Notes: generated from the letters alone by a model not told the origin. A DNA stretch of 64,000 bases from Nocardiopsis sp. YSL2 (GCF_030555055.1 NZ_JAMOAO010000001.1:3224001-3288000); one strand, 5' to 3'. Positions 1 to 8,938 are shown, numbered from the stretch's first letter. Numbers and translations: made by a program.

Positions 1-1624
1 CAACATCGTCAAGATCATCAACTTCTCCCAGCACCCCGATCCCCGTACCGGGATCCCGGGCGGGCACATCGTGATGGAGTACGTCGGCGGCAAGTCCCTG
101 CGCGAACTCCTGATCGAGCGACGCGAACAGGGCACCGGCGACGAGGTGCTGCCCGTCGACCAGGTGATCGCCTACGGCCTGGAATCGCTGCGGGCGCTCG
201 GCTACCTGCACAGCAAGGGCCTGCTCTACTGCGACTTCAAGCCCGACAACGTCATCCAGAGCGAGGAGCAGATCAAGCTCATCGACCTGGGCGGCGTGCG
301 CCGGATGGACGACACCCTGAGCCCCGTCTACACCACCCCGGGCTACCGGGTGCCCGAGGACGAGCTGCGCGGCCCCGGGCCCACGATCAGCGCCGACCTG
401 TACTCCGTCGGCCGCGCGCTCGCCGTCCTGAGCTTCCGGTTCAGCTTCATGCGCGAGCACCCGCACAGCCTCCCGCCGCGTGAGAGCGTGCCCCTGCTGC
501 AGCGCTACGAGTCCTTCGACCGCCTGCTCCGGCGCGCCACCCACCGCGACATCGAGCGGCGCTTCCACGACGCCGGGGACATGGCCGACCAGCTGACCGG
601 TGTCCTGCGCGAGGTCCTGTCGGACCTGCAGGGGACACCGCATCCGGCGCCCTCGTCCCTGTTCGGCGGGGAGAACTTCACGGGGGCCACTGAGTCCGGC
701 GCCCACAACGCCGACCGCATGCTCAGCCCGCCCTCGCCCACCGAGGCGGCGACGCTGCTGCCCAGCCCGCTGATCGACCCCGCCGACCCCGCCGCCCAGC
801 ACCTGCGGGGCTTCTCCTCGCTGGCCGCGGACGAACTCGTGCCCGCGCTGCACGCCATGCCGGCCCCCACGCCGGAGACCAGGCTGATGCTGACCCGCAC
901 CCTGCTCACCGCCGGTCGGCACGGCGAGGCCATGGACGTCCTGCAGAGGTTCGCCGAGGCCGTCCCCGGCGACTGGCGCACGATGTGGTACCTCGCCGTC
1001 GCCGAACTGAGCACCGGGCGCTTCCACGAGGCACGCGAACACTTCGACGAGCTCTACGACCACCTGCCCGGGGAGATCGCGCCCAAGCTCGGCCTGGCCA
1101 TCGCCTGCGAGCGCGTCGGCGAGCACGAGACGGCCGCGCGCCAGTACCAGACCGTCTGGGGCACCGACCACTCCTTCGTCAGCGCCGCCTTCGGACTGGC
1201 GCGCATCCGGCTGGCCCAGGGCGACCGGAGCGCGGCCATCGCGGTGCTGGACACCGTGCCCGAGCTGTCGAGCCTGTACGTGCAGGCGCAGACCGCACTC
1301 ATCGCGGTGCTCGCCACACCCCAGCGCGTCACCGACGCCGGTGACTTCGTCCAGGCCGGCCGCCGCCTGGAGCGGATCGGGTTGGACGGCGAGTCCGCGG
1401 ACCGGCTGGCCACGCGGGTCCTGGAGGCCGCGCTGGCCTGGCTGGGTACGGGCGGCCGGGCCCCGGAGGGGCTCTCGCTGCTCGGCGACCGCTTCACCGG
1501 GCACGGTGTCCGGACCAATCTGGACCGGCGGTACCGGGTTCTGGCCTCCCGCGCGACCCGGGCGTCCGAGCGGTACGAACTCGTCGACAAGGCCAATTCC
1601 CTGCGTCCCGTGACGCTGCTGTGA
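1..1624 (+). CDS. pknG: PknG-type serine/threonine protein kinase (5' end outside window)
   Basis: The reading frame is open from the first codon of the window (base 2), so the N-terminus, where PknG normally carries its rubredoxin-like metal site, is missing. The visible part starts inside the kinase N-lobe (NIVKIINF, then IVMEYVGG at the hinge). The catalytic loop is YCDFKPDNV, DLG replaces DFG, and an APE-like PGYRVPE follows. After a Pro/Ser-rich linker, the last 300 or so residues are helical repeats typical of the PknG TPR domain. It opens a tightly packed operon with a phosphatase, an FHA protein and GlnX/GlnH homologues. In mycobacteria PknG controls glutamate/2-oxoglutarate metabolism through an FHA protein; the same role here is inferred. 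Confidence 0.93.
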   Translation, partial: NIVKIINFSQHPDPRTGIPGGHIVMEYVGGKSLRELLIERREQGTGDEVLPVDQVIAYGLESLRALGYLHSKGLLYCDFKPDNVIQSEEQIKLIDLGGVRRMDDTLSPVYTTPGYRVPEDELRGPGPTISADLYSVGRALAVLSFRFSFMREHPHSLPPRESVPLLQRYESFDRLLRRATHRDIERRFHDAGDMADQLTGVLREVLSDLQGTPHPAPSSLFGGENFTGATESGAHNADRMLSPPSPTEAATLLPSPLIDPADPAAQHLRGFSSLAADELVPALHAMPAPTPETRLMLTRTLLTAGRHGEAMDVLQRFAEAVPGDWRTMWYLAVAELSTGRFHEAREHFDELYDHLPGEIAPKLGLAIACERVGEHETAARQYQTVWGTDHSFVSAAFGLARIRLAQGDRSAAIAVLDTVPELSSLYVQAQTALIAVLATPQRVTDAGDFVQAGRRLERIGLDGESADRLATRVLEAALAWLGTGGRAPEGLSLLGDRFTGHGVRTNLDRRYRVLASRATRASERYELVDKANSLRPVTLL

Positions 1625-1641
1625 GGAACGAGGGATCTCCG

Positions 1642-2937
1642 ATGACCGTGGTGCGTACCTGCCCCGCCTGCTCGGACACGGTGGCCGCCGGTGACGTCTA
1701 TTGCGAAGGGTGCGGACGCACCCTGCCGGAGGACGTGCGGGAGGCCCGCGACACCGACGCGGTGGCCACGGCTCCTCAGGAGAGCCTGGCGGACCACGCG
1801 CGGCCCGGGCTCGTCTCCGGCGACGGCGCCCCCACCGCGCCCCAGGTGAGCCTGGGCGGCCTGGCACTGGGCGAGAGCCTGCCGGGCGACTCCGAGTGGG
1901 ACGCGGTCGACGCCATGGCCACCCAGCCCGTACGGCGTGCCCAGCGGCCCGCGGGGACCCCCGCGCCGGCCCCGGCGCGGGTGGCGCCCGAGTGGCCGCC
2001 CCCGGCCACCGGCAGCACTCCCGTGCAGCCGACCAACCCGGACCTGTGCGTCTGGTGCCCGGGGACCGTTCTGGACGGCTACTGCGAGAAGTGCGGCTTC
2101 CTCCAGCCCACCGGTCGCGACCACGTCGAGGTACGCACCCGGTCCGCGGTCGGCGTGAGCGACCGGGGGCTGCGGCACCGGCGCAACGAGGACGCCATGG
2201 CGATCCGGGTGATCGACGCCGACGACCCCCGGGCCCCGGGCTCGGTCGTGGCCGTGGTCTGCGACGGCGTGTCCAGCTCGCCGCGCTCGGACGAGGCCTC
2301 CCGGATCACGGCCGAGACGGGGGCCACGGTCCTCGCCGAGCGGCTGCGCCAGGGGGAGGACCCCCGCGCGGCCACCGGAGCGGCCATGACTCGCGCCGCC
2401 GAGGCGGTGGCCGGGATCGCCGAGTCGCCCAGCTCCGCGCCGGCCTGCACGTACGTCTCAGCCGTGGTCGACCCCGGCACCGGCACGACGACGATCGGGT
2501 GGGTGGGCGACAGCCGCGCGTACTGGCTCTCCGGCGCGCCCACGGCCAGCGCCTCCGCGCTGCTCACCAAGGACGACTCCTGGAGCGAGGCCATGGTGCA
2601 GGCCGGGGCGCTCTCGCGGGAGGAGGCGATGAGGTCGGCCAACGCGCACGCCCTCATCGCCTGGATGGGCGCCGACTCCGGCGAGATCGACGCGCACATC
2701 TCCACCGTGACCCCGACCGGCCCGGGCGCCGTCGTCCTGTGCAGCGACGGACTCTGGAACTACTACCCCGAGGCACAGGCCCTGACCGACGCCGTTCCCG
2801 GGGCGGGAGCGGACCCCCACGCCGCCGCCCGCACCTACGTCAGCCTGGCCCTGCAGGCCGGGGGCAAGGACAACATCACCGTCGTCGTCATTCCCGTACC
2901 CACCGCGCAAGGGGGTCACCGTGCCGAACAGGCCTGA
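1642..2937 (+). CDS. PP2C-family Ser/Thr phosphatase with two zinc ribbons
   Basis: A 431-residue protein. The ATG is chosen because it follows GAGGAACGAGGGA; an in-frame GTG at 1621 overlaps the kinase stop and is less likely. The N-terminus carries C7-x2-C10...C21-x2-C24 and a second ribbon, C136-x2-C139...C148-x2-C151, separated by a low-complexity linker. The PP2C fold follows with RRNEDA, VVCDGVSS, GWVGDSRAYW, CSDGLWNYY and GKDNITVVV, so all metal-binding aspartates are present. It probably dephosphorylates targets of the upstream PknG or the kinase itself. It is cytoplasmic, with no membrane segment. Its 3' end overlaps the next gene by 17 bp, which suggests translational coupling. Confidence 0.9.
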   Translation: MTVVRTCPACSDTVAAGDVYCEGCGRTLPEDVREARDTDAVATAPQESLADHARPGLVSGDGAPTAPQVSLGGLALGESLPGDSEWDAVDAMATQPVRRAQRPAGTPAPAPARVAPEWPPPATGSTPVQPTNPDLCVWCPGTVLDGYCEKCGFLQPTGRDHVEVRTRSAVGVSDRGLRHRRNEDAMAIRVIDADDPRAPGSVVAVVCDGVSSSPRSDEASRITAETGATVLAERLRQGEDPRAATGAAMTRAAEAVAGIAESPSSAPACTYVSAVVDPGTGTTTIGWVGDSRAYWLSGAPTASASALLTKDDSWSEAMVQAGALSREEAMRSANAHALIAWMGADSGEIDAHISTVTPTGPGAVVLCSDGLWNYYPEAQALTDAVPGAGADPHAAARTYVSLALQAGGKDNITVVVIPVPTAQGGHRAEQA

Positions 2938-4270
2938 TCAACCGGGCGATCCGGAGTTTCGCGTCGAGATCGACCAGAACAGGTTCCTCCCCATCGGCGG
3001 GAGCGAGGTGCACGCCGTCGTCAGCGTCACCTCCAACAGCCCGATCCTGGTGGGGACGTCCGTTCGCGCCTCCGAGGTGATCATCGTCGACACCTCGGGC
3101 TCCATGTACGGCGAGAAGCTCAACGCGGCCAAGCAGGCGGCCCGCGCCGCCATCGAGGCCCTGCGCGACGGCGTCAGCTTCGCGGTGGTCGCCGGGCACC
3201 GGACCGCGCAGATGATCTATCCCCCCGACCAGCGGCTGGTGAAGGTCGACGCCGAGACCCGGGCCGAGGCGCTGGCGGCGGTCGGCACCCTGCGGGCGGA
3301 CGGCGGGACGCGCATGGGGACCTGGCTCACCCGCGCGGCGGAGCTGTTCACACCGGTGGACGAGGGCATCAAGCACGCCATCCTGCTGACCGACGGGCAG
3401 AACAACGAGCTGCCCGCAGAGTTCGAGCGGGTGCTGCGGCGGGTCGCCGGGACCTTCGTCTGCGACTGCCGCGGCGTGGGGACCGACTGGAAGGTCGACG
3501 AGCTGCGCCGGATCGACGCCGCACTGCTCGGCGGCGGCCCCGGCATCATCGCCGACCCCGCCGACATGGCCGCGGACTTCCGCGCGATGGCGCAGGCCTC
3601 CATGGGCAAGTCGGTGGCCGACGTCGCCCTGCGCCTGTGGACGCCGCACAACGCCCTGGTGCGCTACGTCAAGCAGGTCGCGCCCACGGTCCAGGACCTC
3701 AGCGGCCGCGCCGTGGAGAGGGTCGCCCAGGCGGGCGACTACCCCACCGGTTCCTGGGGGACGGAGAGCCGCGACTACCACGTGTGCGTGGAGGTGCCCC
3801 CGGGCGACCCGGGCCGGCAGCTGCGCGCGGGGTGGGTGCGGGTCGTCATCCCCGGTGAGCACGGCATCGACGACCACGTCCTGGCCTCGGGGAACATCCT
3901 GGCGGAATGGACCGCCGACGAGGCCAGGGCGACGGAGATCAACCCCAGGGTCGCCCACTACACCGGCCAGGTGGAGCTGGCCCAGGCCATCCAGGAAGGG
4001 CTGGCCGCCCGTCGCGACGGTGACGAGGACGTCGCCACCACACGGCTCGGACGGGCGGTCGCGCTCGCCCACGAGTCGGGCAACGAGGAGACCGCGAAGC
4101 TGCTGGAACGGGTGGTCGACGTCATCGACCCCGTCTCCGGCACGGTCCGCCTCAGGCCCACCGTAGACAAGGTCGACGAGATGACGCTCGACACCAACTC
4201 GACCCGAACCGTACGGACCCGCCCCCGCCCGTCGGGGGAGGCGCCCGGCGAATCCCCCGGACCCGGGTAG
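2921..4270 (+). CDS. VWA-domain protein
   Basis: 449 residues from a GTG preceded by AAGGGGG; the start lies inside the phosphatase gene. A von Willebrand A domain begins near residue 50 and has an intact MIDAS: D57-T-S59-G-S61 (DTSGSM), a GGTRMGTW threonine motif, and LLTDGQNN for the third metal ligand. The second half, after about residue 230, is beta-rich then helical and ends in a Pro/Gly-rich tail. There is no signal peptide or membrane segment, so it is cytoplasmic. VWA proteins of this type act as metal-dependent protein-binding scaffolds. Its place between phosphatase and FHA protein suggests it helps assemble the PknG module; this is inference, and I know of no characterised homologue. 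Confidence 0.85.
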   Translation: MPNRPDQPGDPEFRVEIDQNRFLPIGGSEVHAVVSVTSNSPILVGTSVRASEVIIVDTSGSMYGEKLNAAKQAARAAIEALRDGVSFAVVAGHRTAQMIYPPDQRLVKVDAETRAEALAAVGTLRADGGTRMGTWLTRAAELFTPVDEGIKHAILLTDGQNNELPAEFERVLRRVAGTFVCDCRGVGTDWKVDELRRIDAALLGGGPGIIADPADMAADFRAMAQASMGKSVADVALRLWTPHNALVRYVKQVAPTVQDLSGRAVERVAQAGDYPTGSWGTESRDYHVCVEVPPGDPGRQLRAGWVRVVIPGEHGIDDHVLASGNILAEWTADEARATEINPRVAHYTGQVELAQAIQEGLAARRDGDEDVATTRLGRAVALAHESGNEETAKLLERVVDVIDPVSGTVRLRPTVDKVDEMTLDTNSTRTVRTRPRPSGEAPGESPGPG

Positions 4271-4279
4271 GAGGGACCC

Positions 4280-5023
4280 ATGCCGAGTTGCCCTTCCGGG
4301 CACCACTCCAGGGCGACCGACTTCTGCGACGTCTGCGGACTGCGCTTCCAGGCGTACACCCCCGCGCCCGTCCCACCCCCGCAGCGTCAGCCGCAGTACG
4401 GCCAGCCGCCCCGGCCCCGGTCCGTGCCCCCGTCGGTGCCGCCGTCCGCTCCGCCTCCCCCGGCGGCGCGGCCCCCGGCCGCGACCAGGGGAGGCCCCTG
4501 CCCCGAGTGCAGGACCCCCCGGGCGGGGCGCTTCTGCGAGGAGTGCGGCTACGACTTCGCCTCACAGTCCGGCGCCCACCAGCGTCGGCACTCCGGCCCC
4601 GGATCGAGCGGGAGCGGGGCGTACTGGCGGGCGATCGTGGCCGCCGACCCGGCGTACTACCAGTACATGGTCGACCAGGGCATGCTCGACCCCGCGCAGA
4701 TCCCGTTCCCGTCCAACAACCAGCAGCGCCGGGTGCCGCTCACGGGCGACCGGGTGCACATCGGCCGCCGGAGCGCGTCGCGGGGCTTCACGCCCGAGAT
4801 CGACCTCGGCGGTCCCGGCGGCGATCCGGCGATCTCCCACATCCACGCCATCCTCGTCGCCAAACCCGGGGAGACCTGGGCCGTGGTCGACCCCGGGTCG
4901 ACCAACGGGACCACCATCAACGGCACGGCCAACCCCATCGCCCACAACGTGGAGGTTCCCCTGCACTCCAGTGACCGCATCTACGTCGGCGCGTGGACCG
5001 TCATCATCCTCCAGAAGGGGTGA
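4280..5023 (+). CDS. Zinc-ribbon FHA-domain protein
   Basis: 247 residues; the ATG follows TAGGAGGGACCC, whose TAG is the stop of the preceding gene. Two Cys clusters, CDVCG near residue 16 and CPECRTP...CEECGYDF near residues 75-95, resemble zinc ribbons and flank a Pro-rich linker. The C-terminal 100 residues form an FHA domain with the phosphothreonine-binding signatures HIGRRS, SHIHA and GSTNGT. FHA proteins (GarA in mycobacteria, OdhI in corynebacteria) are the known PknG effectors. This protein could fill that role or act as an operon-specific hub. The N-terminal ETT phosphorylation motif of GarA is not visible, so it is not a straightforward GarA orthologue. Confidence 0.88.
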   Translation: MPSCPSGHHSRATDFCDVCGLRFQAYTPAPVPPPQRQPQYGQPPRPRSVPPSVPPSAPPPPAARPPAATRGGPCPECRTPRAGRFCEECGYDFASQSGAHQRRHSGPGSSGSGAYWRAIVAADPAYYQYMVDQGMLDPAQIPFPSNNQQRRVPLTGDRVHIGRRSASRGFTPEIDLGGPGGDPAISHIHAILVAKPGETWAVVDPGSTNGTTINGTANPIAHNVEVPLHSSDRIYVGAWTVIILQKG

Positions 5024-5029
5024 ACCCCG

Positions 5030-6529
5030 TTGACAACCCCTCCCACCGATCAGGCGCGGTCGTCGGTACGCGCGGCACGGGCGCCGGTGGCCGGGCCCGG
5101 CCGGACCGTCCGGTCCCGGCGCTGGCTGCGCACGACCCCCGCCCGGGTGTGGCTGCTGTCGACGTTGAGCGTCACCGCGATCGTGGCCCTGTTCGGATCG
5201 GCCGCGTTCACGCTCAACCAGGCCCGGGACGGCCTGAACGTGCTCGGGCACAACGCCGGCCCCCAGGCGATGGCCACGACGCAGCTGTACCTGGCCCTGG
5301 CGGACATGGACGCCCGGATGGCCGACGTCCTGCTCATGGGCACCGACCACGACCTGGGGTCGGGCCGCGCGGACGCCCTCGAGCACTACGAGGACAGTCG
5401 TGCCCGGGCCAACGAGGCGCTGCTCCAGGCGGCCTCGCTGACCGAGGGCGACACCATCGAGGAGCTCAACGTCCAGGCGGTCCTGGACGGGATGGGCACC
5501 TACGAGCAGTTGGCGACCGAGGCACGGCTGATCAACGACGAGGCCGGGGCGCCGCCCGGCCGGGTGGACGGGGCCGCACTGGTCGCCTACCGGGAGGCCA
5601 CCCGGCTGATGCACACCGAGCTGCTGCCCAAGGCCTTCAACCTGGGGCTGGACTCCTCGGCGATCGTCCGGGCCAATCACGAGGAGGGACAGGAGTCCGT
5701 CGCCGTCGGCCTGGTGTGGGTCGGGGTCGTCGGCGTGGCGGCGGTGGCCTCCCTCATCGGCCTCCAGCTGTACCTGCGGGTGCGGTTCCGGCGGCGGTTC
5801 AACGCGTTCCTGCTCGGCGCGACCGCGGGGACCGTGGTGCTTACAGTGGGGGTCGTGCTGGCCCTCAACACCAGCGGCGGACACCAGAGCCGTGCCAAGG
5901 AGGAGGGCCTGGACGCGGCGATGGCCCTGGCCCGGGCCGGTGCCATCGCGACGGACATGCAGGCCGACCAGAGCCGCTACCTCGCCGACCCGGGGCTGGC
6001 CGACAACTACCAGCAGACCTACCTCGACCGCGCCCAGGCGGTGCTGTTCCGGCCCGCGACCAACCTGGACGCCTACTACGAGCAGATCGAAGGGGTCGCG
6101 GACTCCTACCCGGACCTGCCCGGCCCGGACGGCTCCGACGAGGAGGACCCCGGCACGCTCGGCTACCTGGGCCAGCGGGCGCAGGACGCCCTGCTGCCCG
6201 GCCAGGAGGACGCGCTGGCCGACGTGCTGGCGGCCTACGGCGCCATCCAGGAGCGGGACCGGGCGATGCGCGCGGCGGCGATGGAGGGCGACACCGCGGG
6301 CGCCATCGACGAGCGGATGGAGATCGCCCACTCCGAGAGCGGGGTCTTCCGGGAGTACGTGGACGAGCTGGACGAGCTCACCCGCCTCCACCAGGACGCG
6401 TTCACCGAGGGCATCGATCGCGGCGACCGCGCGCTGGCGCCGTGGACGTGGGCGCTGCCGGTCGGCACGCTCGCCCTGCTGGCCCTCGTCGTGGCGGGTG
6501 TGCGCCCCCGGCTGGCCGAGTACCGCTGA
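5030..6529 (+). CDS. glnX: GlnX-like membrane protein
   Basis: 499 residues from a TTG; AGAAGGGG, 9 nt upstream, is the ribosome site and overlaps the end of the FHA gene. Four hydrophobic segments lie near residues 42-64, 225-250, 257-281 and 472-493. They bound two long soluble, helix-rich, acidic loops of about 160 and 190 residues that should be extracytoplasmic. This architecture matches mycobacterial GlnX, which relays the state of the lipoprotein GlnH to cytoplasmic PknG. It is followed directly by a GlnH homologue, as expected. The name rests on topology and context, since sequence similarity could not be measured here. Confidence 0.78.
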   Translation: MTTPPTDQARSSVRAARAPVAGPGRTVRSRRWLRTTPARVWLLSTLSVTAIVALFGSAAFTLNQARDGLNVLGHNAGPQAMATTQLYLALADMDARMADVLLMGTDHDLGSGRADALEHYEDSRARANEALLQAASLTEGDTIEELNVQAVLDGMGTYEQLATEARLINDEAGAPPGRVDGAALVAYREATRLMHTELLPKAFNLGLDSSAIVRANHEEGQESVAVGLVWVGVVGVAAVASLIGLQLYLRVRFRRRFNAFLLGATAGTVVLTVGVVLALNTSGGHQSRAKEEGLDAAMALARAGAIATDMQADQSRYLADPGLADNYQQTYLDRAQAVLFRPATNLDAYYEQIEGVADSYPDLPGPDGSDEEDPGTLGYLGQRAQDALLPGQEDALADVLAAYGAIQERDRAMRAAAMEGDTAGAIDERMEIAHSESGVFREYVDELDELTRLHQDAFTEGIDRGDRALAPWTWALPVGTLALLALVVAGVRPRLAEYR

Positions 6530-6551
6530 CCGAGAGACAAGGAACAGGCCG

Positions 6552-7391
6552 ATGAGGTACCGACACCGCCGCACCGTCGCCGCGGCCGCCCTGGCCGCCG
6601 TGGCGGTGCTGGGACTGCCCGCCTGCTCCGCGGTGGTGGGCGAGGAGCCGTCGCTGGCCGACGCCGACGCGCTGACCGTGGGCGTCAAGTACGACCAGCC
6701 CGGGCTCGGACTGGAGGGCGAGAACGGCGAGTTCACGGGCTTCGACGTGGACGTGGCCCTCTACATCGCCGACAAGCTGGGGGTGGCGGCCGAGGACGTC
6801 GAGTTCGTGGGCCTGGTCTCCAGCGAGCGCGAGGACAAGCTGATCAGCGGTGAGGTCGACATGGTGTTGGCCACCTACTCGATCACGCCGGCCCGCAAGA
6901 CCGAGGTGACGTTCGGCGGGCCCTACTACGTGGCCAAGCAGGACCTGCTGGTGCGGGCCGACGCCACCGACATCCAGAGCGTGCGGGACCTGGAGGGGCG
7001 CAGCGTGTGCCAGGGGAAGGGCTCGAACTCGGCCCGGCGCATCACCGAGGGCCTGGGGATCGACGTGCGGCAGACGGACGCGCCGAGCTACAGCGCGTGC
7101 ATCGACCGACTGCGCGAGGGGGACGTGGACGCCGTGTCGACCGACAACCTCATCCTGGCCGGTTTCCTGGCCGAGGACCCGTCGGCCTTCCGGTTCGTCA
7201 ACAACCCGTTCACGGACGAGAAGTACGGCGTGGGGCTGCCGTACGGGGACGTGCGGGCCTGCGAGGCGGTGAACAAGGCGGTCAGCGAGATGTACCTGGA
7301 CGGGACCGCGGCCGAGCTGCTGGACACCTGGTTCGGCGAGACGGACCTGCAGGTCACCACGAGCGTGCCGCAGTTCGAGGGCTGCAACTGA
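6552..7391 (+). CDS. glnH: GlnH-like amino-acid-binding lipoprotein
   Basis: 279 residues from an ATG preceded by ACAAGGAACAGG. It has an arginine-rich n-region, a hydrophobic core and the lipobox LPAC with C25 as lipidation site. The rest is a family-3 periplasmic binding protein: GFDVDVALYIADKLG, VDMVLATYSITPARK, a Ser/Arg substrate-anchoring segment (GSNSARR) and the C-terminal hinge. No ABC permease or ATPase gene follows, so it is a sensor rather than a transporter subunit, as in the mycobacterial GlnH-GlnX-PknG pathway, where the ligands are Asp, Asn and Glu. It closes the operon. Confidence 0.88.
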   Translation: MRYRHRRTVAAAALAAVAVLGLPACSAVVGEEPSLADADALTVGVKYDQPGLGLEGENGEFTGFDVDVALYIADKLGVAAEDVEFVGLVSSEREDKLISGEVDMVLATYSITPARKTEVTFGGPYYVAKQDLLVRADATDIQSVRDLEGRSVCQGKGSNSARRITEGLGIDVRQTDAPSYSACIDRLREGDVDAVSTDNLILAGFLAEDPSAFRFVNNPFTDEKYGVGLPYGDVRACEAVNKAVSEMYLDGTAAELLDTWFGETDLQVTTSVPQFEGCN

Positions 7392-7504
7392 TCGAGGGGC
7401 CGGGACCGGCCAGGGATCGGGTCCCGGGGGGTGGTCGAGACGGGGTATAGGGCAGATACTCACCCTTGTGTAGGGCAGTGGGGGTACAGGATGGGAGTTG
7501 TGCG

Positions 7505-7798
7505 TTGACCATCGTCGAGTTCCTGAGCGCCCGCCTTGACGAGGACGAACGGGCGTCGAAGGCCGTACCCGTCGGTTCCCGCGGCCGCGAGCGGGCGCTC
7601 GCGGAGGTCGCGGCCAAGCGCAAGATCGTCCGAGGCTACGCCGAGGCGCACTCCACGAGCATGCGCCTGCTGGACTCGCCCTCCGCCGTCAACGGCGCCG
7701 ACCCCTGGTCCGAACTGCTGGCCTGGCGGCTGGCCGTGAAGTACCTGGCGACCGTGTACCGGTCGCACCCGGAGTACGACCGCTCCTGGGAGGGGTGA
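7505..7798 (+). CDS. DUF6221-family small protein
   Basis: 97 residues from a TTG with GGGAG 7 nt upstream; a GTG at 7466 is a weaker alternative. The protein opens with FLSARLDEDE, continues with EVAAKRKIV and ends with a YRSHPEYDRSW motif. This is the pattern of a small actinobacterial family of unknown function (DUF6221) that often occurs in many copies near mobile or regulatory genes. It is highly charged, probably helical and cytoplasmic. Nothing in the neighbourhood assigns a role, and it is separate from the PknG operon by 113 bp. Confidence 0.7.
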   Translation: MTIVEFLSARLDEDERASKAVPVGSRGRERALAEVAAKRKIVRGYAEAHSTSMRLLDSPSAVNGADPWSELLAWRLAVKYLATVYRSHPEYDRSWEG

Positions 7799-8124
7799 GG
7801 GGTGGGGTTCGGGTTGGGTTCGGGGCGCTTCACGCCGGGTCCTTCGTCGTCGCCTGCGCCTGCGCTCGTTCCTCGCTCCGGCTTGGCTCCTCCTGCAGGC
7901 ACCGGCGCGCCCCTCACCCCCTGCTTGCCTTGGGCCTCCGCTCGTTCCTCGCTTTGGCCCGATCACCCCCCCTGTGGTGACGGCTGGAGGGACAGCCCGG
8001 CTTCGACCCCCTGATGTCCCGAAGGTAGAGAGGTGCACGTTCGACCCCTGTGGCGACGGCAGGAGGAACGGCCTACATCCCCAGGGGGTCCCGCGGGGCG
8101 ACGTGAGACCGGGTCTTCCGGGTG
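7799..8124. repeat. Gene-free stretch with imperfect duplications
   Basis: No convincing gene lies here. The 14-mer GCTCGTTCCTCGCT occurs at 7864-7877 and again at 7940-7953. A longer imperfect pair beginning CCTGTGG-GACGGC occurs at 7971-8010 and 8047-8082. The first 14-mer resembles short dispersed repeats I associate with actinomycete intergenic regions. The region separates the DUF6221 gene from the convergent HAD gene. Confidence 0.5.
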
Positions 8125-8814
8125 TCACTTGAGGGCGAGGAGCCCGTCCACGACCTCGAACAGGTCCCGGCCGTTCACGTCCGGCGGGGTGAACACCGAG
8201 GGGAAGCGGCCCTCCAGATGGGCCGACCAGCCGGTGACCAGCCCCGCCCGTGAGCCGCCCGCCACGTCCCAGCCGTGCGCGGTGACCAGGGCGAGGCGGT
8301 CGGGTTCGAGGTCCAGCGCCTCGGCCGCGGCCAGGTACGGGGTGGCGGAGGGCTTCCAACTGCTCGGCGCGGCGCAGCTCAGGACGCCGTCGACCAGCGC
8401 GTCCAGGCCCGACCTCGCCATGAGCGCGGTGGTGGGGCCGTCGTCGCCGTTGCCCAGCGTCACCACCCTGAGTCCGGCCCCGCGCGCGGCGGCCAGCGCG
8501 TCGGCGGCCTCGCGGCGCTCCGGGAGCTCGGACATCCCCTCGATGATCGCGTCCTCCGCGGCCGGGGCGATCTGGTGGCCGGTGATGTCGCGGAGCGCGC
8601 CCCGGGCCACGTCCTCGAAGGTGTGGGCGCCGTCCAGGAGGGCGAGGGCGAACGCGTCCCTCAACAGGTGGTCGCTCCAGCGGGTCATGAGGACACGGGG
8701 GATGCCGGCCGCGCGGAAGCGCCACTCCAGCGGGGCGAGCGGGAAGAGCGTGTCGAGGACGTCGAAGGCGAGTGCGTCCGGTCGGCGGGATACGGGAGAG
8801 GGGGCGTCGGTCAT
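8125..8814 (-). CDS. HAD-superfamily hydrolase (haloacid dehalogenase type II-like)
   Basis: 229 residues; the ATG at 8814 is preceded by AGGAG. HAD motif I is FDVLDTL with nucleophile D18; the usual second Asp at +2 is Leu, as in 2-haloacid dehalogenases, where this site is not Asp. Motif II is VVTLGNG, the Lys motif is SSWKPS, and motif III is around AHGWDVAGG. The cap is helical. The likely role is hydrolysis of a small halogenated or phosphorylated metabolite; the substrate is unknown. It lies downstream of the isoprenoid isomerase gene on the same strand with a 124-bp gap, so co-transcription is possible but unproven. Confidence 0.8.
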   Translation of the reverse strand: MTDAPSPVSRRPDALAFDVLDTLFPLAPLEWRFRAAGIPRVLMTRWSDHLLRDAFALALLDGAHTFEDVARGALRDITGHQIAPAAEDAIIEGMSELPERREAADALAAARGAGLRVVTLGNGDDGPTTALMARSGLDALVDGVLSCAAPSSWKPSATPYLAAAEALDLEPDRLALVTAHGWDVAGGSRAGLVTGWSAHLEGRFPSVFTPPDVNGRDLFEVVDGLLALK

Positions 8815-8938
8815 CGGCTCGCTCAACTCCTGGGGAGTGCGGGGGCTGCTGACCCGGTACCTACCCGTTTCGGTCCCGGCGTGCTCCGGTCGGCGCGGAC
8901 GGAAACCGTGCCGGTCCCCGTCCGGGCGGGTGCGCACG

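Noticed and set aside
1621..1641. Earlier GTG start for the PP2C gene
   Set aside because: It overlaps the kinase stop and places the ribosome site inside the coding sequence; the ATG at 1642 starts directly before the first zinc ribbon.
4562..6736. Long minus-strand frame opposite glnX/glnH
   Set aside because: Antisense low-complexity product; plus-strand genes have membrane helices, a lipobox and a solute-binding domain.
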